Below, one piece after another: positions 13,984 to 21,221 of a stretch of DNA of 32,508 nt. The first letter of the stretch is position 1. Each line of letters begins with the position of its first letter. The notes beneath the pieces were generated by a model. That model saw only the letters and a list, made by a program, of their open reading frames with translations, was not told the origin of the DNA and ran no database searches. The stretch covers positions 1 to 32,508 of the IMG/VR virus record IMGVR_UViG_3300019884_000010. One strand, 5' to 3'. The position numbers and the translations under genes were made by a program. The stretch comes from a virus.

Positions 13984-14757
13984 CTAGACCCCCTTCCAAT
14001 AGATCGCGTCGTCGGTTCGACTCGCGAGCAGCGAGGGGGAATCCCAATATTCTCCCCACGTCCCATCGGGCAGTGGATAGCCCGCGTCGAGCGGGTCGAA
14101 CGCGGCATCATTGAACACGACGAGAATATTTTCGCAAAGAGCCGCGGCCGGCTTCCATTGGTCGACGATGCCGCGGATCGACTCGACCTCGGAAACCGTC
14201 GCCGACGATCCCCATGTAACTTCGGGCGTGCCCCATTCGCCGCCGTCACCCCACAATCCATCGCGCGCCCAAGGGATACCGTTGATCGAATAGATGAGGA
14301 GCCAAAACCGTGACCATAGCTCGGGCCGATTATCCCAATCCCAAGGGTTGACCGCGCGATCGACGGTGAAAGTGCCGTCGGCTTCGCGGGTGTAGACGAC
14401 GCCGCCTTGCGTCCACACTCGGAGGCGGCACGCGTTCGGCGTGAGGAACCCGGCGATCTGGTCGAGCATCGCCTTTCCGACCCCCGCCCCCCGCCATGCT
14501 TCGATCCACAGAAGGAGGCGCGCGCGGTAGCTCGCCGCCGGCTCGAGCGGACCGCGCACGATCCCGCGATCACGACCGTGATAGGCGAGCGCGTCTTCGG
14601 GGCAACGTTCGGGGAAGCGAGCCTCGAGCGCTTGCGTTGCCGCTTCGGCGATCACGTCGAGCGGAATGCCGATAAACGCATAGACCATCCGAAGCGCCTT
14701 CTCGGTTCGAAGGCGCGCGGGCGAGAGATTGAAAGCCGCGGTTCGGAAGTTCGCCAT
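13984..14757 (-). CDS. Tail/baseplate protein I-like (P2 gpI / Mu gp48 class)
   Basis: A 257-residue protein with ATG at 14757 sharing one base with the preceding stop (TAATG). The first ~110 residues are helical, with PLDVIAEAATQALEARFP, and resemble tail protein I/DUF2313 proteins that link the baseplate to fibres. The remainder has Trp/Gly-rich loops (WDNRPELWSRFWLLIYS, WGDGGEWG, PDGTWGEYW). Gene order J-I-fibre is that of P2 and Mu, which is the main support for the call. Confidence 0.7.
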   Translation of the reverse strand: MANFRTAAFNLSPARLRTEKALRMVYAFIGIPLDVIAEAATQALEARFPERCPEDALAYHGRDRGIVRGPLEPAASYRARLLLWIEAWRGAGVGKAMLDQIAGFLTPNACRLRVWTQGGVVYTREADGTFTVDRAVNPWDWDNRPELWSRFWLLIYSINGIPWARDGLWGDGGEWGTPEVTWGSSATVSEVESIRGIVDQWKPAAALCENILVVFNDAAFDPLDAGYPLPDGTWGEYWDSPSLLASRTDDAIYWKGV

Positions 14758-15917
14758 TAGGAAACCTGATTGACGGTCGTGTCGGTCAAGTCGCCGGCCC
14801 AGATCGGCACCTCGCTAGCGGTAACGGTGATATCGGTTTCGGCCGTGAGCTGCGCTTTCAAGGTGCCGGGGATCGCCGCACTGATCACCTCGAGCAACTT
14901 GCGCCAGTAGACCCGGCCGCCGGTCGGCGAGATGACGACGCCGCCGATCGGGATCGATTGGACATGAGCCTCGAGCGCATCGAAGACGATTTGACGCGCC
15001 GCCGCCGTACTGAGACCGAGCGACGAAGGGATCCAGATAGAGCAAGGTGCGTCAACGGCGAGATTCGTCGCGCTCACGGCCGTACCGTCGAAGCCGTACG
15101 GCGTGACGTGCTCGTCGAAGTCGGCTTGAACGAACGCGACATCGGGTGCGGATAGCTCGCCGCTCGCTCCCGCGATGTAGACATTGACCGTGCCGTCTCC
15201 CGGGGGCGTCGCGACGAGCACGCGGGTGACGCCGACCGCGGTGCCGTCGGTGCGCTTCGCGCTCTTTGCATAGAATTCGTAAGCCTTTTTGATCCCGCCG
15301 ACACCGAGCGCGGCGATCGAGTCGCGGCACCGGTCGCGAAGGAGCGGATCGGTCTCTTCGTCGAGCCCGGCCAGGGCGACGGGGTTCGCGCATGTCACGC
15401 CTAGAAAGCTCGTGACCATCAGGGTGATCTTGCCGACCCCCGCGTTACTGTTCGTGCCGGCCTCCTCGGCCGCGAGATCGAGCGTGAGCGTTTGCCCGGC
15501 CCCCGGGTTCAACGTGCCGGCGCTCGTGTTGCGGTAGGTTTTGCCGGTGTCCTCGTGAGCTACGACGATGTCGCCGGCCTCGTATACATAGAGCCCGCCG
15601 CCGCCATTGGTGAGCGTGAGCGCACTCGGCGCCGCCGCGAAGGTCGCTTCGACGCGATCAACCCCGAAAAGGTTCTTCGCGAGAAATGTGAGCCACAAGC
15701 CCTCGGCCGTGTCGAGGAAACCGCTCGCGGCGATGACGCGCACGACGTCGCCGGCCGTTTTGTAGAGTTGTGAAAAGAGCGCGACGAGCGTCCGGGTGTA
15801 CCCGCCCTCCGCCCAATTCTCCGTTTTGAGGCCGACCGCGTTCGCTACGCCGATGATCCGCGTTTTCCACTCGGTGAGCGAAACCGTCGCGAGCAGATCG
15901 GAGAATGAAAGAGCCAT
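14757..15917 (-). CDS. Baseplate J-like protein
   Basis: A 386-residue protein with ATG at 15917. ENWAEGGYTRTLVALFSQLY near the start, DTAEGLWLTFLAKNLFGVDR, the beta-rich GDIVVAHEDTGKTYRN region, EETDPLLRDRCRDSI and the C-terminal GGVVISPTGGRVYWRKLLEVI match baseplate J/Mu gp47 proteins, which form the wedge ring around the tail tube. Length is normal for the family. It sits between the gp25-like wedge gene and the I-like gene, as in other contractile tails. Confidence 0.88.
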   Translation of the reverse strand: MALSFSDLLATVSLTEWKTRIIGVANAVGLKTENWAEGGYTRTLVALFSQLYKTAGDVVRVIAASGFLDTAEGLWLTFLAKNLFGVDRVEATFAAAPSALTLTNGGGGLYVYEAGDIVVAHEDTGKTYRNTSAGTLNPGAGQTLTLDLAAEEAGTNSNAGVGKITLMVTSFLGVTCANPVALAGLDEETDPLLRDRCRDSIAALGVGGIKKAYEFYAKSAKRTDGTAVGVTRVLVATPPGDGTVNVYIAGASGELSAPDVAFVQADFDEHVTPYGFDGTAVSATNLAVDAPCSIWIPSSLGLSTAAARQIVFDALEAHVQSIPIGGVVISPTGGRVYWRKLLEVISAAIPGTLKAQLTAETDITVTASEVPIWAGDLTDTTVNQVS

Positions 15918-16333
15918 CAGATTCCCCCCGGAAGTAGCTTGACGGCGAGCTCGAGCCCTTCACTGTCCGCCGTGCCGACGAGCTCGAAGGGCCCTTCGGC
16001 GGTTTCGCATTGGATACGGATGTCATATTCCACGGCGGGCCCGACGACGGTGCGGGCGATCGTCGTTGTGACACCGAGGATCCGCTCATCGTTAGTGAGC
16101 TCGGAACGAATGCGGTCGGGTAGGGTCTCGAAGGAGCCGTCGACCTCCGCCGAGCCGATCGCCTCGAGCAGATCGAACCCGTAGCCCGGCGCGTCGGCGA
16201 CGAGGATCCCCATTTCGTGCGGCGTTTTCAATCTCCAAACGGCGTCTTGGGCGACGAGCTCGACGCCCGTTACCGTGCGCGTCTCGTCGACGTCGTCGAG
16301 CGACGATAGGTCGGAACCGAAGGTCGACGTCAT
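15917..16333 (-). CDS. gp25/GPW-like baseplate wedge protein
   Basis: A 138-residue protein with ATG at 16333. LVAQDAVWRLKTPHEMGIL, DAPGYGFDLLEAIG and the RIRSELTNDERILGVT segment follow the order of the gp25/GPW family (T4 gp25, P2 gpW), which initiates sheath contraction in the baseplate. The N-terminal TSTFGSDLSSLDDVD is also usual for phage members of this group. It shares one base with the J gene, as expected for a wedge pair. Confidence 0.75.
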   Translation of the reverse strand: MTSTFGSDLSSLDDVDETRTVTGVELVAQDAVWRLKTPHEMGILVADAPGYGFDLLEAIGSAEVDGSFETLPDRIRSELTNDERILGVTTTIARTVVGPAVEYDIRIQCETAEGPFELVGTADSEGLELAVKLLPGGI

Positions 16334-16548
16334 GTGACGACCCCCGTTCCTGTGACCGGCCCGCCCCCCGGCGGCGCGACGAGCAGCGCGGGAAGGACGA
16401 CGGCGCTCGAGGTAATGTGACTTACGACGGCCGTCGCGATCGCCGTGCACGTCGCGTCAAGCGCCGCGTTATTCTGTGCGCCCGTGGCCGGGTTCGCGAG
16501 GAGCGCCGCCTTGATCGCATTCGCGAGCGTCGTTGCGTTGAGAGCCAT
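16330..16548 (-). CDS. Small tail-associated protein
   Basis: A 72-residue protein with ATG 16548 and an ATGA overlap with the gp25-like gene; its start shares one base with the upstream stop. The first ~50 residues are one or two Ala-rich helices (TLANAIKAALLANP, IATAVVSHITSS). The rest is a Pro/Gly/Val-rich tail. Short proteins of this type sit in the same place in other contractile-tailed phages from memory. Role unknown. Confidence 0.65.
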   Translation of the reverse strand: MALNATTLANAIKAALLANPATGAQNNAALDATCTAIATAVVSHITSSAVVLPALLVAPPGGGPVTGTGVVT

Positions 16549-17654
16549 TACGCAATCCTCGTTTTCAGCGAGCCCGGGCCGGTGATCGTGCCGGCGAAAG
16601 GGCCCGCGATGACGGGGTCGGTTACGCGCGCCGCGGCGAGAACGGCCCCCGCGCCGAGCTGTATCGCCGTCGCGTCGAGCTCGAGCACGGTGGGCACGAA
16701 TCCGTCGCCGTCGGCGTCCTCGTATCCGACGACCACGGGGCGCGCGGGGGTTCCGTCCACGAACCCGACGAGCACCCGAGAGCCGAGCGCGTGCGTCGCT
16801 TTCGCGCCCGGGATCCCGGGTCGCACCGTCACCCGCGACAAGTCGGGCATGCCCGTCGACACGCGGATCGGTTGCAAGTTGACCCGCTCGCCCTCTTGCG
16901 TAACCACCCGATACTCGAAGATCCCGCGAAACCGGCGATCGGGCTCGAGCTGCTCGAGCAACCGGCGAAACGCCGTGAGCGCCCGCGACGTATCGGCGAC
17001 GCCCGATCCCCAAAGCGTCGAGCGCAAGCCGCCGACGGCCGCGACCTCGTGCATGACGTCGACGGCCTCGATCCCAGCGACGACGATGCCCGGCACGAGC
17101 GTCGCGATCTGTTCGGCGGCGACGGACACGATCCGGCGCGCGCGGTCGACTGTGCCGATCGTCGCGGGGGCGGCGAGGGCTACCGCCGGTCGCTTGCCGA
17201 TCCGGGTGATCCCGTCCTCACCCACATACCACCCGGCCGGCACCACTTGCTCGAGCACGCGGGCGGCCGGCCCTTCCTCCCGGACCCAAGACGGACCTAG
17301 CTTCGTCTCGGCATTGGGCAACGTCGACGGATCGATCGTCTCGCCGCATGCGGTCGCCGCGTCGGCGAGCACCGTCGAAGTCTTGACGCCGGCATCGTTG
17401 GCGTAACTCTTCGCCGGGATCGTACGTCCCCACGAACCCGCCCCCGCGGCCACCCGAAAGCTCGAGCGCCCGGCCGGGCCGGGCCCGCCCGACATGATCG
17501 TGCCCGAGAGCTTGAGATCGGCGACCGCGAGCACGACGCGACCCGAGAGCTCGGCCTCCTCGTCGAGCCAAGCGTCACCCCACCATACCCCCCACGCGGG
17601 AAGGGCGCTTCGCGCGCGCGTTGCGCGGCGGCCGGCGAGCGTTGCCGTGCTCAT
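16548..17654 (-). CDS. Baseplate hub/spike protein
   Basis: A 368-residue protein with ATG at 17654, overlapping the preceding stop (ATGA). Residues ~60-235 contain GRTIPAKSYAND, VLEQVVPAGWYVGEDGITRIGKR and a middle beta region, resembling hub proteins (late-control D type). The C-terminal third (HALGSRVLVGFVDGTPARPVVVGYEDADGDG) resembles the OB-fold of baseplate V/gp5-type spikes, ending in repeated beta units (ELDATAIQLGAGAV). It may combine hub and spike parts in one chain. The exact family is uncertain. Confidence 0.65.
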   Translation of the reverse strand: MSTATLAGRRATRARSALPAWGVWWGDAWLDEEAELSGRVVLAVADLKLSGTIMSGGPGPAGRSSFRVAAGAGSWGRTIPAKSYANDAGVKTSTVLADAATACGETIDPSTLPNAETKLGPSWVREEGPAARVLEQVVPAGWYVGEDGITRIGKRPAVALAAPATIGTVDRARRIVSVAAEQIATLVPGIVVAGIEAVDVMHEVAAVGGLRSTLWGSGVADTSRALTAFRRLLEQLEPDRRFRGIFEYRVVTQEGERVNLQPIRVSTGMPDLSRVTVRPGIPGAKATHALGSRVLVGFVDGTPARPVVVGYEDADGDGFVPTVLELDATAIQLGAGAVLAAARVTDPVIAGPFAGTITGPGSLKTRIA

Positions 17655-18193
17655 GGCTTTTTTGCCTCGACGAGCAGTCGCTCAACTTCGGCCTTCAAGT
17701 CGGCATTGGGATCGACCTTCGAAGTCGTCGAGGTTTTCGAGCCCGACGGCGATCCCCCCTTCTTTTTCGGCGGGCGATACTCGACGAATTTGACGGCGAT
17801 GGTCGCGCCGCCCTTGCCGTCATGCTCCATGCCCCCGATCGTCGCCGGGCAAACGGTTTTGATATCGTTCTTCGCGAGATCCGGGTGATAGATCGAAAGA
17901 GCCTTCGGTTTCCCGCTGCTCGGAAGCGCCGAGCGAATGAGAGCGGCGAAGGTTTCCCATTCCGCGAAGTCGTCAACGCCCGCGACGGGATCCTTGACGA
18001 GCGTGAACGTCGTTTGAAATTGCGTGATCGACTCGCCCTTGTAGGTCGTCGACGCGCCGCCGCTCCCGTCGGCTTTTTTGACGTCCCATTCGTGGTTGCG
18101 ATCGTGACCGGAGAGCTTGACGAACCCGGGCGAGCGTTTCCCCGCGAGCACGATCGCGTCGAAGAGCTCGGAGTTATCGACGGGGTTAGGCAT
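17651..18193 (-). CDS. Tail protein between tape measure and hub, possible baseplate adaptor
   Basis: A 180-residue protein with ATG at 18193, overlapping the tape-measure gene by 8 bases. An N-terminal beta domain (GFVKLSGHDRNHEWDVKKADGSG, then TTFTLVKDP) is followed by a KALSIYHPDLAKNDIKT segment and VEYRPPKKKGG. The last ~35 residues are Lys/Ser-rich. Proteins in this position connect tube, tape measure and hub, often carrying a LysM or gp53-like part, but I see no clear LysM motif. Confidence 0.6.
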   Translation of the reverse strand: MPNPVDNSELFDAIVLAGKRSPGFVKLSGHDRNHEWDVKKADGSGGASTTYKGESITQFQTTFTLVKDPVAGVDDFAEWETFAALIRSALPSSGKPKALSIYHPDLAKNDIKTVCPATIGGMEHDGKGGATIAVKFVEYRPPKKKGGSPSGSKTSTTSKVDPNADLKAEVERLLVEAKKP

Positions 18194-20141
18194 GGCCCGG
18201 CACCTCGCCGCCGCCGACGGTAATGCTCGAGCTCTCGAGCCATTGCGTGATCTGCTCGATAAAATCGAGCGCTTGCTCTTTCGCCGTCTCGCCGCCGACG
18301 ACGATCGTACCAATCGAAAGCGAGAGCCCGCCGCCGCCCGCGGCGCCCGGTGCGCCGGCCGCCGGCACGCTCGGCGGCGAAACCATCGCCTCGAGCGCCC
18401 CTTGCGTGTCCGACGCGCCGCCCTCGACGCCTTCGGCGAACCCTTGCGCCGTGTCGCCGCCAAGTCCGGCGAAGACCTTCGAAGGCGATCCCGACATGAG
18501 CAGACGTTTTGCCGCCTTGATACCGCCGGTGATCGTGTCCGAGATGGCGCCGACCACGGCCGCGGCGCCGCCCGTGATCCCGGCGACGAGACCCTTGATC
18601 ATGTCGGAGCCAAGATTTCCCAGCCAAGTGACGGCGCCGCCGAGCCCACCGAAGATCGCTTTCTCGACCTCGACGAATGCGCCGACGAGTTGATAGATCT
18701 TGTTCGCAACGTCGAGCACGATCACGAAGAGGAGCCCGAAGAGACCGATCACGAGACCGAGCGCGACGGCGAGAACTCCGCCGATCACGGCGGCGCCGAG
18801 TAGCAGCGCGCGCCCGAAAAGTTCGATCTCGCCGCGGTAAGGTTTCATCGCGATATAGGCCTTGAGAGCCCAGATCTCGGCATGCAGGAACATGCGCTCG
18901 ATCATCGGGATCACGTCGCCGGCGCCGTCGACGAGCGGCTGAAACATCGTCTCAAAAAGAAACTTCATTGTCTTACCGCTCGCCGTCGTCGAGTCGAAGA
19001 GATCGACGAGCGTCGAGATCCCGCCGAGTAGTTTCTCGATATTGAGCTTGCCGAAGACGCCGCTTATGTTCGTTCCGAATTTGCGCGACTGCACTTCGAG
19101 CGCGAGCATTTGCTTCGCGAAGTCGGGCCCCCATTTGAGCTCGGCGGCGCGGATGGCGGCGGCTTCGAGCTCGTCGGTGAGATCCTTCCCGCGGAGTCCT
19201 GTCTTCGCCAGATCGGCCGCCATGCTCCGAAGCTCGTCGCTCGTTTGCGGCACCATGCTTCCGAGCTTCGTGATCGTCGCCTCGAGCTCGGCGCCGCCTT
19301 GCACGCTCTTCGCGATGCCGGCAGAGAGCAGGCCTTGCGTTCGTCCAGCGTCGGCCAACCCGACGGCCCAGCCTGCGATCGCGATCGTGGCAATCGCCGC
19401 CGCCGAAGCAATGGCCAGAATCGCAACGCCGATCCCGATGTATGGGCCCGCGGATCCCATGGCGGTTCCGAGCTTCTTGAAACCCGTTGCAAAACTGAGA
19501 ACCTTTTGACCCGCAACGCCGGCCGGCCCGCCTAGCTTGCCGAAAGCTTCGGCCATTTCGTTGACCTTGCCGGTACCCTTCGCCGCCGCCGAGACTTTGG
19601 CCATTTGGTCGGCCGCGGTTTTCACGTTGGCGAGCCCTTTCGTGAGACCCGCGTGTTTCGCGCTCGCCTCCTCGGCTTTCGCCTTGACGAGGTCGAGCGC
19701 CGCGGCTTCGCGCTTGAGAGCCATGGCGAGCGCCGAAGCTTTCGACGCGGCGGCGCCTTCCGTGTCGGTGAGCTCGTCGAGCCGCGCGCGAAGTCGCGAC
19801 GCCGCGCCATCGTCGCCCGCGCCGATCGCCTTCGAGAGCTTGCCCTGGAGCTCTTCGCTCTTTTGCCCGAGACGCTCGACCGACTTCGCCGCTTTCTCGG
19901 CGGAGATCTCGGCCTCCCGGTACTTCGTTTCGCTTACGCCGAGCATATCGCCCGAGAGCTTCGCGGCTTCGGCCGCCGCCTCGAGCGCCGACGCCGTCGC
20001 CTTCGTCGCCCGCTCGAGATCTTGCGCCGACGCCCCCGCCTTGACCATCCGATCGCCGAGCGTCGCGAGCGTCGATACGGCGTCCTCGCCGCCCGCGAAT
20101 TTCGCGGCGAGCTCAATTAGAAATTGCGTACCGTCGGCCAT
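18186..20141 (-). CDS. Tape measure protein
   Basis: A 651-residue protein with ATG at 20141, four bases after the end of the frameshifted chaperone frame. Residues ~1-190 are Ala/Glu/Lys-rich coiled coil. Two hydrophobic regions (233-263 and 442-477) are the usual membrane-insertion segments. SGSPSKVFAGLGGDTAQGFAEGV near residue 555 is a conserved tape-measure motif. At ~0.15 nm per residue a tail of roughly 100 nm would result, short for a myovirus. It determines tail length and later helps DNA pass the inner membrane. Confidence 0.9.
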   Translation of the reverse strand: MADGTQFLIELAAKFAGGEDAVSTLATLGDRMVKAGASAQDLERATKATASALEAAAEAAKLSGDMLGVSETKYREAEISAEKAAKSVERLGQKSEELQGKLSKAIGAGDDGAASRLRARLDELTDTEGAAASKASALAMALKREAAALDLVKAKAEEASAKHAGLTKGLANVKTAADQMAKVSAAAKGTGKVNEMAEAFGKLGGPAGVAGQKVLSFATGFKKLGTAMGSAGPYIGIGVAILAIASAAAIATIAIAGWAVGLADAGRTQGLLSAGIAKSVQGGAELEATITKLGSMVPQTSDELRSMAADLAKTGLRGKDLTDELEAAAIRAAELKWGPDFAKQMLALEVQSRKFGTNISGVFGKLNIEKLLGGISTLVDLFDSTTASGKTMKFLFETMFQPLVDGAGDVIPMIERMFLHAEIWALKAYIAMKPYRGEIELFGRALLLGAAVIGGVLAVALGLVIGLFGLLFVIVLDVANKIYQLVGAFVEVEKAIFGGLGGAVTWLGNLGSDMIKGLVAGITGGAAAVVGAISDTITGGIKAAKRLLMSGSPSKVFAGLGGDTAQGFAEGVEGGASDTQGALEAMVSPPSVPAAGAPGAAGGGGLSLSIGTIVVGGETAKEQALDFIEQITQWLESSSITVGGGEVPGHA

Positions 20142-20145
20142 GGTC

Positions 20146-20723
20146 TCACTTCGATTTCAGTGCCCAGCGGACCAGGTTTACAAACTCAGCGAAAACGATT
20201 GCGCCGGCCCTCGCGTTGTCGTCCTCGTCCCCCCGACGCCATGCCATCAAACAGTCGGCGAGCGCGACCGCGCTTTTTTGCGCTTCGGCGACGCGCTCGG
20301 TTAGCCTTTTCCCTCCGCTTCCCCTAGGCGGATCGCCTCCAGGCCGACGTTATCGTGAATCGCCGGCCACTCGGCGCGCATGCGCTCATACACTTCCTTC
20401 TCGGGATAAGCGACACACGTCTCACCGAGCATTTCTTGCGCGGTGCCGATCGCGATACTGTCACCCTTGCTCTTTCGGACCATCTGCCGAAAGCGCTCGA
20501 AGTGCGGTTTACTCGGTGTCTTGACGACGACGACCGTCGGCAAGCCGGCGACGAACGATGGCATCTTGAGAACGTGGACACGGTCGTCGCCGAGCTCTTG
20601 CTCGAGCGCGTCGACGCGAACGAGATCTTTTGCCCATTGCTCGGCGCGCGCTTTCGCGATCGCCGCCTTGCGCTCGGTGCGCCGCGCCTCGATCGCCGTC
20701 ACTTCGTCATGCTCTTCGGTCAT
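20146..20723 (-). CDS. Tail assembly chaperone, -1 frameshift product (GT-type)
   Basis: Slippage by -1 on GGGAAAA (20313-20307, read as G GGA AAA in the zero frame) continues translation from 20307 in the frame ending at TGA 20148-20146. This adds 53 residues to the first 139 (192 in total): a helical, charged extension with two hydrophobic patches (SAVALADCLMAW and AIVFAEFVNLVRWAL). It is open all the way to four bases before the tape-measure ATG, as in the lambda G-GT pair. Without the shift the 154 bases between the two genes would be unused. Frameshift efficiency cannot be judged from sequence. Confidence 0.75.
20260..20313 (-). promoter_or_regulatory. Programmed -1 frameshift signal
   Basis: The slippery heptamer GGGAAAA (20313-20307) is in the correct X XXY YYZ register. 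Eight bases further, GAGCGCG (20298-20292) pairs with CGCGCTC (20266-20260) in a 7-pair stem. Its 25-base loop holds a second hairpin, GCGC-A6-GCGC (20283-20270). Distance and stability fit a stimulatory structure. The zero-frame TAA lies inside the spacer. Confidence 0.75.
20301..20723 (-). CDS. Tail assembly chaperone, zero-frame product (G-type)
   Basis: A 140-residue protein with ATG at 20723 behind GAAAGGG. It starts with an acidic/basic helical region (residues ~1-45) and continues with a compact alpha/beta part (LPTVVVVKTPSKPHFERFRQMV, IGTAQEMLGETCVAYPEKEVYE). The gene lies between the tube and tape-measure genes, where tail assembly chaperones are found in lambda, P2 and Mu-like phages. 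It ends in GGGAAAAGGCTAA, whose first seven bases are a slippery sequence. It should bind the tape measure while the tube forms and is not expected in the virion. Confidence 0.8.
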   Translation of the reverse strand: MTEEHDEVTAIEARRTERKAAIAKARAEQWAKDLVRVDALEQELGDDRVHVLKMPSFVAGLPTVVVVKTPSKPHFERFRQMVRKSKGDSIAIGTAQEMLGETCVAYPEKEVYERMRAEWPAIHDNVGLEAIRLGEAEGKG

Positions 20724-20747
20724 TGGGGCCCTTTCCGAGGGCGGCTC

Positions 20748-21212
20748 TCACAAGAGCGTGATGCCATCCTCTTCGATCAACATCGGGTTGATCGGCACTT
20801 CGATCTTTTCCGCGTCGGCCCCCTCCGCCATGTCCGCGCTGCGCCCCATGACGCGGCACCCGACGATCTTGACATTGAAGATATCGACCGTGCCCGGCGG
20901 AGTGTGCTGGATGATGATGTCGAAGCCGACGAGCGAGATCTTTGCGTTCATCGCGGCGAGCGCCGTGCGAAAAAGACCCCACCCGCTACGGTAAAACGTG
21001 AGCGTCGCGTCGCAATCGTATTGCCCGGTAGTGCGCTTCGACTTGCGCCCGCCGTTCGTGCCGCGCACGAGGCCGACTTCGACTTTATCCGACCACTTGA
21101 TCGCGGCGATGTCGGGCGTAACGATCGTTTGCCCCCCGTAGATAGGAAAGCTCGCTCGGACGTCGGCCCATGAGGGCTCGACTTCGTTCAACGTGGGATA
21201 TTCATTCGCCAT
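20748..21212 (-). CDS. Tail tube protein
   Basis: A 154-residue protein with ATG at 21212 behind GAGGTG. The sequence alternates beta strands (VEVGLVRGT, ATLTFYRSGWGLF, ISLVGFDIIIQH, VDIFNVKIVGCRVMG) and closes with KIEVPINPMLIEEDGITLL, a layout seen in tail tubes of contractile-tailed phages. It lies immediately after the sheath and before the chaperone, the usual order. It polymerises into the inner DNA channel. Confidence 0.8.
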   Translation of the reverse strand: MANEYPTLNEVEPSWADVRASFPIYGGQTIVTPDIAAIKWSDKVEVGLVRGTNGGRKSKRTTGQYDCDATLTFYRSGWGLFRTALAAMNAKISLVGFDIIIQHTPPGTVDIFNVKIVGCRVMGRSADMAEGADAEKIEVPINPMLIEEDGITLL

Positions 21213-21221
21213 GGTCGCACC

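Noticed and set aside
20355-21173. Plus-strand open frame of 272 codons opposite the chaperone and tube genes
   Set aside because: Antisense to two confidently assigned tail genes; composition dominated by Arg and Asp.
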